Source: DASPJR01 sp035628505
GTDB taxonomy: Bacteria > Planctomycetota > SZUA-567 > H5-PLA8
Direction: 5' to 3'
NCBI GenBank assembly: GCA_035628505.1
Contig: DASPJR010000003.1
Span: 1 to 64,000 of the forward strand
DNA: 64,000 nucleotides
Below are positions 27,206 to 34,976 of the stretch, one piece after another. A model generated the notes under the pieces. The model did not search any database. It was not told where the DNA came from and was given only the letters and a program-made list of their open reading frames with translations. Position numbers and translations under genes: made by a program. Position 1 is the first letter of the stretch. Every line of letters begins with the position of its first letter.

Positions 27206-28405
27206 TTATTTGTTGTCGAACAAGGAGAGCAGTCTCTGCTCTGTTTCAGGGCGGTCTGCGTAGCCCACATGTCCGCCGCTGGGAAGAATCGTGATCTGAT
27301 CCCGTTGCGGGCACGCGCGCAGTTCGTCCATGTCTTCAGCACGGTTAAAGGGGTCGTTTGCCGCGATAAACACCCGGGCGTTGGGTAGCTGGCCCTTCAG
27401 CAGTTCGCATACGCGTGTTTTCGCCACCACTTCCAGAGGCGCTGGCTTGGAGTGCCTTTCCCAGTAAGGAAGCGACATGTCATATGCAAAGTTCTGAAAG
27501 CCCCAGCCGTCAGCGATGTCCCTGCGCTCCTGCGGCGTGCGGCCGTTGATGTGACGCAGATTGAAGTGGCAGTCATTAAACAGCGTGACGGGCACCAGTT
27601 CTTCATGGAAGGCGGCAGCCAGCGCGGCCTGCATCAGCGAGTCCTTGAGCGGCGGGTTGCCTACGGCGCAGTCGACGGGCTTGTGCCTGCCGACTTCCCA
27701 ATTCAGCTCGATGAGCGTGTACTTGTGGCGATGGTTGTCGTACATCTCGTCCAGGATCGCGGCCGTCTCCTGAATGTCGGCCGGGGGCGAATAGGCCTGC
27801 ACCGCAGCAATCTTGAACGGCAGCTTGCCCGCTCGCGAGAGCTTGCCAAGCACCAGAGCCTGCAGTCCGCCGTAGCTCATTCCGACCACGCCAATCTGCG
27901 TGACTTTCAGGTCTTCACGCTGCAGAAAGGCTTCGATCACCTTTGCGGTCTGCTCGCTCTCAATCCACAGGTGGCCGCTGGGGCCGTGGTTGGAGGAGCG
28001 TATGAAGCTCGGCAGGAATGTGGAATCGAACCACAGAACGTTGTAACCGGCCTTGGCATACACCGCCGGCCACAGCTTGGTAAAGGCAGCGTCTCTGCGG
28101 CCCGCAATTCCCGGCATCATCACCACCAGCGGCGCTGGGTGGTCCTGGATCACGGCTGAAACCGGCAGCGCATCGCTGAAACTCGGCACGTTCAGCCGCA
28201 GCTCGCGCGTACCAGGTACGTAAACATCCTTAACGCGAAGGTACCCGGCGATTGTCTCGTACATTCCACGGGACAGTTCGCCATTTTCAGCGGGTTCTTC
28301 GGAGACGCTTGTGAAAAACGGCAGTTCAATAGCATAGCAATTTGGCAAGAGCGCAAGGGCTGAGAAAATAATGCCTGCACATACGCCCCCTCGGATGATT
28401 TTCAT
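27206..28405 (-). CDS. Secreted alpha/beta hydrolase
   Basis: 399 residues. The ATG at 28405 has AAGGAG 9 bases upstream and starts a signal peptide (MKIIRGGVCAGIIFSALALLPNCYA); the frame is open further up but without a site. The alpha/beta-hydrolase fold shows an oxyanion segment (VVMMPGIAGRRD), the nucleophile elbow GMSYGG (about residue 190), and a late Asp/His region (AANDPFN and LPSGGHVGYADR) supplying the remaining triad. It resembles YheT-like or poly-ester-type hydrolases with HGPSGH before the elbow. Substrate unknown; export suggests action in the periplasm. Transcribed divergently from the gene at 28559. Confidence 0.85.
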   Translation of the reverse strand: MKIIRGGVCAGIIFSALALLPNCYAIELPFFTSVSEEPAENGELSRGMYETIAGYLRVKDVYVPGTRELRLNVPSFSDALPVSAVIQDHPAPLVVMMPGIAGRRDAAFTKLWPAVYAKAGYNVLWFDSTFLPSFIRSSNHGPSGHLWIESEQTAKVIEAFLQREDLKVTQIGVVGMSYGGLQALVLGKLSRAGKLPFKIAAVQAYSPPADIQETAAILDEMYDNHRHKYTLIELNWEVGRHKPVDCAVGNPPLKDSLMQAALAAAFHEELVPVTLFNDCHFNLRHINGRTPQERRDIADGWGFQNFAYDMSLPYWERHSKPAPLEVVAKTRVCELLKGQLPNARVFIAANDPFNRAEDMDELRACPQRDQITILPSGGHVGYADRPETEQRLLSLFDNK

Positions 28406-28558
28406 AAATGGAAACTCCTTTTTGATAAGACCCGCCGACCGCAACCGGACTCGGCCGCAAGCGGTAGTTTCGAAAGGTAACAGGCAGCTAATGGCGAGCC
28501 GAACGGCTCTGCGAATCCTGAATGACAAAAACGCCATTCACGAGTAAAACGTGAGTTC

Positions 28559-29821
28559 ATGGGGAGACGCGTTCTACTGCTGCTTTTACTGTTCTGCGCC
28601 GTGGCCAACGCTGGCGACGTGACGCTGCAGGGCATCCCGTCGGGCGATTTCCGCTTCAAGGACATCGGCGGCCAGGTTTTTGGACAGAACTTTATCTCCA
28701 GCTTCAGTTACCCGCCTTCAAACGTAAAAGTCACCTTCGACCAGCCGGGCTTGAAATATCTCGCGGGCCTGATTACAGCGACCGGGCTGAAGCCGAACTT
28801 CGCCTATCAGATCAAGCTCATCGGAAATCCATCCAAAGCTGCGACCACCGATGCCGAGCGCGCCGCAGCCGACGACGCCACCAATGAAGCGCTGGGCCGG
28901 CTGGGCCGCTGGTGGCGCAGCACCCCCAGTGCAGGCAATGCCAATGATGCGGACTACGACGCGCACAAGAATGATCCGGCGTACATTTATGAAGGCTACC
29001 TGCTGATTGCTTTTTTCGTGACGGACTCCGCCGGCAACGCGAGCGTGCGCTTCGAAGGAAACAACAGTTTCCACGTGCTCTGGCGCGTGGACCAGCGTCC
29101 GCGCAGCTCGGCCGACGGGCCGGCGCTGCCGGTCACCGTTCCAGCCACGAGCGGAAACAGCGCCTACGATGCTGCCGTCGGCGAGCGCAGCTATTCGCTC
29201 TATGGCGAGTGGGAACCGACGCGCGCGGCTCCTGGTGCGCTGCAGATGGCCAACGGTCACTACCGCTGCCGGCTGGTGCTGACGGAAGAATCGTTCCACG
29301 ACTTCGGCACCAACGCCGGAAATTGGAACGCCGCACTGAGCGCGCCCATGGAGTTCGACATACCTTTTGCATTAAGCAACTCCGGTCCAGTCGAGCCGCC
29401 GGTGACACCGCCGGATTCAGCGCTTCCGCTGAGCGTCGAAGCGCTGCGCGTGACAGTCAATCCGGGCAAGACTCTGCGTGACCGGGGTGTGATCAGCGGA
29501 TCGCTTAAGCTGCCCGCGGGATTTGCGGTCGAGAATCTTGAAGTTCAAACCACGGTGCTGGGAACGCCGCAGTCGTTCGTGCTCGATAAGCGCGGCCGGG
29601 ATGTGATCGGACAAGGCAGCTTCGAACTTCGCCCGCCGCGAAAAGACCAGACGGACGCAACCTTCAAGCTCCGCTCGCGTCGCATGACGTATTCGCTGCC
29701 CGCCGCCGACGCGCCCCTCACAGTGACGGTCAAGCTCGGCGCCGATACTTATTTCCAGAGTCTTCTTCCGGTGCGAAAAACACGCCCGCACAGCGTGCTG
29801 TTTTCTTACAAACAGCCTTAG
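28559..29821 (+). CDS. Secreted protein of unknown function with shared C-terminal beta domain
   Basis: 420 residues with a clear signal peptide (RRVLLLLLLFCAVANA). The main body (about 20-280) is not recognised; it contains repeated aromatic and Asp/Asn-rich strands and looks beta-rich. A Pro-rich hinge (about 278-290) leads to a C-terminal domain (about 290-420) with the pattern RG-x-x-SG-x-L-x-LP, LDKRGR and a final strand Y-F-x-x-LLPV; similar domains end the proteins at 2-2671 and 32975-34684. The ribosome site is weak (GTGAG). Stands alone between a divergent hydrolase gene and a terminator. Confidence 0.8.
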   Translation: MGRRVLLLLLLFCAVANAGDVTLQGIPSGDFRFKDIGGQVFGQNFISSFSYPPSNVKVTFDQPGLKYLAGLITATGLKPNFAYQIKLIGNPSKAATTDAERAAADDATNEALGRLGRWWRSTPSAGNANDADYDAHKNDPAYIYEGYLLIAFFVTDSAGNASVRFEGNNSFHVLWRVDQRPRSSADGPALPVTVPATSGNSAYDAAVGERSYSLYGEWEPTRAAPGALQMANGHYRCRLVLTEESFHDFGTNAGNWNAALSAPMEFDIPFALSNSGPVEPPVTPPDSALPLSVEALRVTVNPGKTLRDRGVISGSLKLPAGFAVENLEVQTTVLGTPQSFVLDKRGRDVIGQGSFELRPPRKDQTDATFKLRSRRMTYSLPAADAPLTVTVKLGADTYFQSLLPVRKTRPHSVLFSYKQP

Positions 29822-29942
29822 CACCAGAGCGAGTTATCCGGCCGGGCGTTGAGATGACCGCCACGCCGGACCAAAGCCACCGACGAAGTTTTTAAGAATT
29901 CTCGGTGCGCAGTTGCTCGTGCTAAAAATGCAAAACGGCTGA

Positions 29943-29978
29943 AAAAAGACCGGCTCCTGCAACGGGAGCCGGTCTTTT
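29943..29978. terminator. Bidirectional rho-independent terminator
   Basis: AAAAGACCGGCTCC, loop, GGAGCCGGTCTTTT: a 14-bp perfect stem with A-run and T-run, between the convergent gene ending at 29821 and the Hsp20 gene ending at 30006. Confidence 0.93.
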
Positions 29979-30005
29979 CGTCGCAACAACTTCCGGAAAG
30001 GCTGC

Positions 30006-30500
30006 TTACCTGGCCTTGACCTCAATCTTCTTCACTTCCTTCTGAGCTTCCTTGCTCTTGGGAAGCGAGATCGTCAGCACGCCGCGCTTGAACGTGGCGT
30101 CAGCCTTGTCCATCTCCACTTCAGAGGGCAGAACAACATCACGCTGGAAGCTGCCATAATGGCGTTCCATGCGGTAATAATTCTTGCCCTTATCTTCCTT
30201 CTCCTCCTTCTTTTCGCCACGGATGGTCAGGATGTTGTCGGAGACCGAGACTTCGACATCCTTTTCATCCAGGCCCGGCAGCTCAGCCGAGACGGTCACG
30301 TTCTTGTCGTCTTCAGAGACATTAACGACCGGCGACCAGATGCCCTTTTGCTCACCGTCAAAGGCCGTCATGCCGAAGCTCTGGTTGAAGTCTTCGAGCA
30401 GCCGGTTCATTTCCTTCTGCAGAGCAAGGAACGGATCGCTCTCTTCGCGCCGCACCGGAAGTGCGCTGCGCTTCTTCCAGGGTGTTAAGTTGAATGCCAT
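30006..30500 (-). CDS. Hsp20 small heat-shock protein (third gene of tandem set)
   Basis: 164 residues. The ATG at 30500 is chosen because AAAGGAGGT precedes it; an upstream extension lacks a site. The alpha-crystallin domain (about residues 55-150) has AELPGLDEKDVEVSV and ends with RGVLTISLPKS, containing the conserved A-x-x-x-x-G-V-L. A lysine-rich loop (EKKEEKEDKGK) is conspicuous. ATP-independent holdase that keeps unfolding proteins soluble in the cytoplasm. It is last in a three-gene Hsp20 run. Confidence 0.95.
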   Translation of the reverse strand: MAFNLTPWKKRSALPVRREESDPFLALQKEMNRLLEDFNQSFGMTAFDGEQKGIWSPVVNVSEDDKNVTVSAELPGLDEKDVEVSVSDNILTIRGEKKEEKEDKGKNYYRMERHYGSFQRDVVLPSEVEMDKADATFKRGVLTISLPKSKEAQKEVKKIEVKAR

Positions 30501-30582
30501 GTTCCACCTCCTTTTTGTTGCGGCTCCTGCGGCGGAGAGTACGGGGCGGCATTCGCACCCCGTGCAGCTCGCCGAGAGAGCC

Positions 30583-30984
30583 TTACTGCGTCTTGACCTC
30601 AATCTTGCGCGTCCTGGCCTGCGCGGACTTCGGAAGCGTCAGGCGCAGAACACCATTCTTGACCACCGCCGTGATGTTCTCGCGATCCACATCGCTGATC
30701 GTGAAGGCGCGGCGGTAATCGCCGATCTCGTACTCCGAATAGGCCAGCGTGTGCCCTTCGGGGATGTGAGGCTGAACGGTGCCGGTAATCGTCAGGATGT
30801 CTTTCTCCAGCGTCACATCGACAGACTTCTCATCGACGCCTGGCATGTCCAGCAGGATCACGAGGCTCTCGCCGCTTTCGTAGATGTCTGCGCGCGGCAT
30901 AAACACCTTACGTGTCATTGTTCGTTCGACACCCTGTGGTTGCTGTGCCTCGCGTTTGTCCATTGCTCGTGTTTCGGTTGCCAT
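30583..30984 (-). CDS. Hsp20 small heat-shock protein (second gene of tandem set)
   Basis: 133 residues, preceded by GAGGAGGTGA. The alpha-crystallin core runs from about 27 to 125 (LLDMPGVDEKSVDVTL, NGVLRLTLPKS). The N-terminal arm is short and the tail IEVKTQ holds an I-x-V pair like the I-x-I oligomerisation motif. It diverges clearly from its two neighbours, so the triplet is not a recent duplication; the three may form mixed oligomers. Confidence 0.95.
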   Translation of the reverse strand: MATETRAMDKREAQQPQGVERTMTRKVFMPRADIYESGESLVILLDMPGVDEKSVDVTLEKDILTITGTVQPHIPEGHTLAYSEYEIGDYRRAFTISDVDRENITAVVKNGVLRLTLPKSAQARTRKIEVKTQ

Positions 30985-31012
30985 ATTCTTTCACCTCCTC
31001 TTCGCAGTGCCG

Positions 31013-31438
31013 TTAAGCGGCCTTGATCGTGATCTTGCGCGGCTTGTCCTGCTCCGCCCGCGGCAGGCGGATGGTCAGTACACCCTTATCGAAGCTGGCT
31101 TCCACCTTCGTCGCATCGACATGGAAGGGAAGCTGCAGCGTGCGCGTGAAGGCATCACTCAGGCGCTCGCGCCGGTGCCACATATCGCCTTCCTTCAGCG
31201 ACTGCTTTTCGCCTCCACCGCGCAGGGTCAACGTGTCTCCTACGACCGACACGTCGATGTTTTCACGTTCGACGCCCGGCAGTTCCGCAGTGACAACAAC
31301 GCCGTCTTCATTGCGCCAGACATTCACCGGCGGGAACGCATGGACAGCGCCGCTGTGACCGGAAAAGAGGCTGTCGAAATCGTCCTGCAGGCGACGAATC
31401 TCGCTCGCGGGATCGAATCTGCTCAGCGGAAAAATCAT
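31013..31438 (-). CDS. Hsp20 small heat-shock protein (first gene of tandem set)
   Basis: 141 residues. The ATG at 31438 has AGGAGGA 7 bases upstream; the longer frame does not. The alpha-crystallin domain is at about 40-135 (AELPGVERENIDVSV, KGVLTIRLPRA) and the tail ITIKAA carries the I-x-I motif. First of three same-strand Hsp20 genes spaced 28 and 82 bases apart, so one heat-inducible operon is likely. I looked upstream (31439-31684) and see no CIRCE element. Confidence 0.95.
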   Translation of the reverse strand: MIFPLSRFDPASEIRRLQDDFDSLFSGHSGAVHAFPPVNVWRNEDGVVVTAELPGVERENIDVSVVGDTLTLRGGGEKQSLKEGDMWHRRERLSDAFTRTLQLPFHVDATKVEASFDKGVLTIRLPRAEQDKPRKITIKAA

Positions 31439-31684
31439 ATCTGTTCCTCCTGTCTTTCTGCTTGTCCCCAAATTCCAACTTACAAAAAGCATGAGGTGTG
31501 CCAGAGTTTTGTGATCTTTATAAGCCTCGTATTTTCAAATGTTTGCAAGAATTACATGGCGTTTTTTGAGGGTGTGTTTTGCCGGTCAATCTGACCAATC
31601 GCCATGGCATTCTGGACGGCTGTTTTGAATGGTGTTCGCGACCTGCCGTCGTATTCTAGTGCTGCAGGCTAAGGGACTTTTTCG

Positions 31685-32971
31685 ATGACACTTGTTGCCG
31701 CTATTCACAGTATCGGAAGCCTCGGACTTTTTCCGACGCGTGCATTTGTGCCGGCATTTCTAACGGCCGTGATGCTGCGTCTTGGGCCGCACATCCCGGC
31801 CCTTCAGGATTATGGCTTGTTCAAAGACCTGAGCGCGGTCCCAACCTGGTTCACGTCCGACATCACGCTGGTGATTCTTGGAATTCTGTCAGCGCTGGAG
31901 ATCGCCGCAACCAAGAGCAGCGATGTTCGCGAACTGATGAATGAGATCGATCCCTATCTTAAATCTGCTCTCGCCTTCGTCACCACGGCTGGACTGCTCA
32001 GCGCGTCCGACCGCGCGGTGGTCGGCGCCATTCAGCCGTCGCTTCTGCCCAGCACGACAGACCTGGGAATGTCGGCGCTTATCGCCGGCGGCGTGTTTTA
32101 TCTGTCGTCCGTTCGCAACGCCGTCATGGGCGGACTGAGTGCCGCCGATCCTCACGACGACCTGGGTCTGCAGAAGCTCATCAGCTGGCTTGAGGAACTC
32201 TGGGTTACCTTTGGCCTGCTCCTGCTGATTCTCTTCCCGATTTTCATGCTTGTTATTGTGGCGGTCTTCACGGGAGTGTTGTTCGCCTTGAAGCGCTATC
32301 TTGAGTACCGCGAGGAGAAGAGCAAAATTCCCTGCGCCGGTTGCGGAAATCCACTTTATCCAACGGCCATCGCATGCCCGTCCTGCAAGAAAGAGACAGC
32401 CCAGCCGCTAGCAGTGGGGTTTCTGGGAACTCCAGCCGCGCTGCCGGCGGTCGATCGAAGCGTTCACGCGCTGGATCTTATTGGGAAGAAACGTTGCCCG
32501 GTCTGCGCCACGCGCTTTACGCGACGGGATGTCTCGCAGGCCTGCAGCGCCTGCGGACATGTGCTGATGTCCGAGCCCGGGCAGGGCCGCGCGTATCTCA
32601 GTCACATCGAGAAGCGCCTGCCGGTGACGCTGGGCGTGTGCACGGCTCTGGGTGCGATTCCGGTCATCGGAATAATTCCCGGGATCATCTATTATCGCGT
32701 GAAACTGGTCGCGCCGTTCAGGCAGTACATTCCCTTCGGCACCGGGGTTCTGGTCAAGTGGGGCGTGCGCGCGCTAAACCTTCTGCTGATCCTGCTGCAG
32801 ATCGTGCCGGTTCTCGGCGCGTTCGTCGTACCCCTGATGGCGTACACGAACTACGCGGTGTATCGCGGCGTCTATTCCAGGGCGCTCGAAAGCCGCCAGA
32901 GCGGAGGCGCTCTGGCGCAACCGGCGGTGCCAGCGATGTCTCAGGGGACGGTAGAAGCGCCGAAAGCCTGA
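31685..32971 (+). CDS. DUF4126-like membrane protein with zinc-ribbon segments
   Basis: 428 residues. The first 200 residues match DUF4126-type membrane proteins (LGLFPTRAFVPAFLTAVMLR, then ALEIAATKSSDVRELMNEIDP). A further membrane helix (about 180-205) leads to a cytoplasmic part with two four-Cys ribbons: CAGCGNP ... CPSCKKE (about 218-240) and CPVCATRF ... CSACGH (about 272-295). More hydrophobic helices follow (about 320-400). Role unknown. The ribbons on a DUF4126 core are unusual. It converges with the gene ending at 32975, with only three bases between, and no terminator is visible there. Confidence 0.8.
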   Translation: MTLVAAIHSIGSLGLFPTRAFVPAFLTAVMLRLGPHIPALQDYGLFKDLSAVPTWFTSDITLVILGILSALEIAATKSSDVRELMNEIDPYLKSALAFVTTAGLLSASDRAVVGAIQPSLLPSTTDLGMSALIAGGVFYLSSVRNAVMGGLSAADPHDDLGLQKLISWLEELWVTFGLLLLILFPIFMLVIVAVFTGVLFALKRYLEYREEKSKIPCAGCGNPLYPTAIACPSCKKETAQPLAVGFLGTPAALPAVDRSVHALDLIGKKRCPVCATRFTRRDVSQACSACGHVLMSEPGQGRAYLSHIEKRLPVTLGVCTALGAIPVIGIIPGIIYYRVKLVAPFRQYIPFGTGVLVKWGVRALNLLLILLQIVPVLGAFVVPLMAYTNYAVYRGVYSRALESRQSGGALAQPAVPAMSQGTVEAPKA

Positions 32972-32974
32972 GCT

Positions 32975-34684
32975 TCACTTGCGCTTGCTGAACGCGCCAG
33001 ACTCGGCATTTTTACCCAGCTTGAACGAAACGGGCGCGAGCATCTCGTAAGCGACGCCATCGAAGACGAACCCTACCTGGATCGTTCGCGAGATCGCCTT
33101 GAGCTTCTTCTCGTCTTCGCGGATTGTCGGCGAAATGCCTTCCGTGTCGAAGCCGGCGCTGACCATGTCGTTGAAGCTCATCGACACGCTGACTTTGGCT
33201 TTGGTGCTGCCTTCTTTCGGAAACGTCACCTTCGCTTTCTTGATGCGCGATCCCTGCGGCGTAGCTTTGCCTTTTTCATCAACGCTGGCCGAGTCGACCA
33301 CGTTGCCGAGCGCGACCGTAAGCTTGTTTCCGCCCGCGCGCGCCTTGCTGAAGTTGGCGGGCAGATCGATTTCACCCTCGAAGTCGACCTTGTCGTCTTT
33401 GCTCTTGTTGAAGGCGAACTTGCCCTGAAACTTCTTGGCAGTGATGACCGTGCTCGAAGGTTCATCCAGCGCCGCGGAATCGCCCACCGATCGCGCACTC
33501 ACAACCAGCATGCGCCGCACTTTGGCTTTCTCATTTCCATTTCCGTCAAGCGCGCGGCTGGTGGCGATGGAAATTCCAGACGTGCTGAACGCCTTCGTCG
33601 GAATCAGTCCCTCGACGATGGTCTCGCGGCCGAGCGTATCTGAGAAGGATGTCGACGCTGTCGTCGCACCGGGAACTTTGGAAATATTAAGCTGCAGAGA
33701 CGCGTTGCCAGTCGAGTCCACTTTTCCGGTGCTCCACATGGACGTGACAGGGTTTACTTGCGTTGATTTGCCGACGATCAGGAACAGGCTGGTCGTCGCC
33801 GAGACTGTATCCGAGCTGACAGTTAATTTCACTTCGTAGGCGCCCTCGCTGGCGTAGGTGTGCGAAATAGATCCCTTCAGCGCATCGCCAACGGATGTGC
33901 CCGTAACCGGTTCGGTCGTGCCATCGCCAAAGTCCACAGAGCCCGAGGGCTCGCCGCCGGAGAGTTTCACAGTGCCGCTGAAGGTGACAGGCTGGCCAGC
34001 CACTGCCGGCGAAGGCGTTGCGAAGAACTCAGAGATCTCGGCTTTTGGCGTCGGACCGCTGCTGCCACCGCCGCCGCCTGAGAGCAAATCGCCGAACTCT
34101 CCGAACTTTCCCGCTGTCGCGTTGTAAAAATCCTGTCGCGATGCTTTGTAGAGCTTCTGATTGAAGACGACTTCCACTTCCACAATCGCGTTTACCTGGC
34201 TTGCGGATGTGTTGGTGAATCCTTCATCGCTGAACCGGGCGGCGAAGTTGCCGCTGGACAGAAGCATCGTGAAAGGAACGCTGTTGTTGGCAGGAGCGGA
34301 ATCGAAGCCGAACGATTCAGCCGAAGACACAGCCTGTCCTTTCGCATCGAGTACAAACAGACGAATCACGCCGCCCACATTCACGATCACGCGCTTGCCG
34401 GCGAAGTCCGCAAGAGTCGGCGAGCCGGCGACCAGCAGCGATCCTTTTAAGCTCAATTTGTCGGACTCAGCGTTGGCGAAATCGAGGCGGATTCCGACGT
34501 TGTTGATGAACAGTGACGTTGCAGGCCCCGTCGCGCCATCGGGAGTCGAGCTGAACGCATTGGGATCGCTGCTGACGGCTGTCTCGAGCTCATCCGAAAA
34601 ACCGTCGCCGTCGGTATCACTGGCGGCAAAAACAGAGGCGCTCAGAATGCAGCAAAACATTACCGCCCAGGCAGCTGGCTTCAT
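32975..34684 (-). CDS. Secreted PKD protein with two copies of a shared beta domain
   Basis: 569 residues from the ATG at 34684, which has GGAGAA upstream and starts a signal peptide (MKPAAWAVMFCCILSASVFA). A short calcium-binding type-3 repeat (DTDGDGFSDELE) follows. Then a beta-rich domain (about 60-195), a Gly/Ser linker, a PKD domain (about 211-303), a spacer, and a second copy of the beta-rich domain (about 415-560). Both copies share a K-[LV]-x-x-x-G start, an LD/VDEKGKA-like turn and a final strand of the type V-x-F-x-x-x-x-Y-x-x-x-x-x-x-F. Likely surface or matrix protein. No cell-wall or sorting signal is seen. Confidence 0.82.
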   Translation of the reverse strand: MKPAAWAVMFCCILSASVFAASDTDGDGFSDELETAVSSDPNAFSSTPDGATGPATSLFINNVGIRLDFANAESDKLSLKGSLLVAGSPTLADFAGKRVIVNVGGVIRLFVLDAKGQAVSSAESFGFDSAPANNSVPFTMLLSSGNFAARFSDEGFTNTSASQVNAIVEVEVVFNQKLYKASRQDFYNATAGKFGEFGDLLSGGGGGSSGPTPKAEISEFFATPSPAVAGQPVTFSGTVKLSGGEPSGSVDFGDGTTEPVTGTSVGDALKGSISHTYASEGAYEVKLTVSSDTVSATTSLFLIVGKSTQVNPVTSMWSTGKVDSTGNASLQLNISKVPGATTASTSFSDTLGRETIVEGLIPTKAFSTSGISIATSRALDGNGNEKAKVRRMLVVSARSVGDSAALDEPSSTVITAKKFQGKFAFNKSKDDKVDFEGEIDLPANFSKARAGGNKLTVALGNVVDSASVDEKGKATPQGSRIKKAKVTFPKEGSTKAKVSVSMSFNDMVSAGFDTEGISPTIREDEKKLKAISRTIQVGFVFDGVAYEMLAPVSFKLGKNAESGAFSKRK

Positions 34685-34903
34685 GCAATTCTCCATAAGA
34701 TAAAGGTGGTGAGTAGAGCGTAACACTGCCAAAGGCTCTCTCAAGTGGAGCTGTGGCTGAATCTGCTTTATCAGATCAGTTTTGAAAAAAGTTGTGTCAC
34801 ATGTGCGAACTGGACCGCTATTTGTACACGGAGTGCCGATCCTGCAAATGCAGCGGTTGAGGTGGTATTTTACCTCGGCTTGCGCTTTGAAAATGCAACA
34901 AGG

Positions 34904-34912
34904 TGCTACAAT
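34904..34912 (+). promoter_or_regulatory. Extended -10 promoter element of the kinase gene
   Basis: TGCTACAAT fits the extended -10 pattern (TGn plus a hexamer one base from TATAAT). No good -35 lies at 17 bases, as expected for this class. It implies transcription from about 34919 and so supports the ATG at 34977 over the in-frame ATG at 34893. Confidence 0.4.
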
Positions 34913-34976
34913 TCAGGGCGATAATGTGCAGTCAGCGCCGCATGTAAACAATGGTCCTACCAAGGGTGCCTCAAGC

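Noticed and set aside
31439..31684. CIRCE or sigma-32 promoter upstream of the Hsp20 operon
   Set aside because: No TTAGCACTC-N9-GAGTGCTAA and no convincing heat-shock promoter spacing was found; AT-rich boxes there do not fit 16-18 base spacers.
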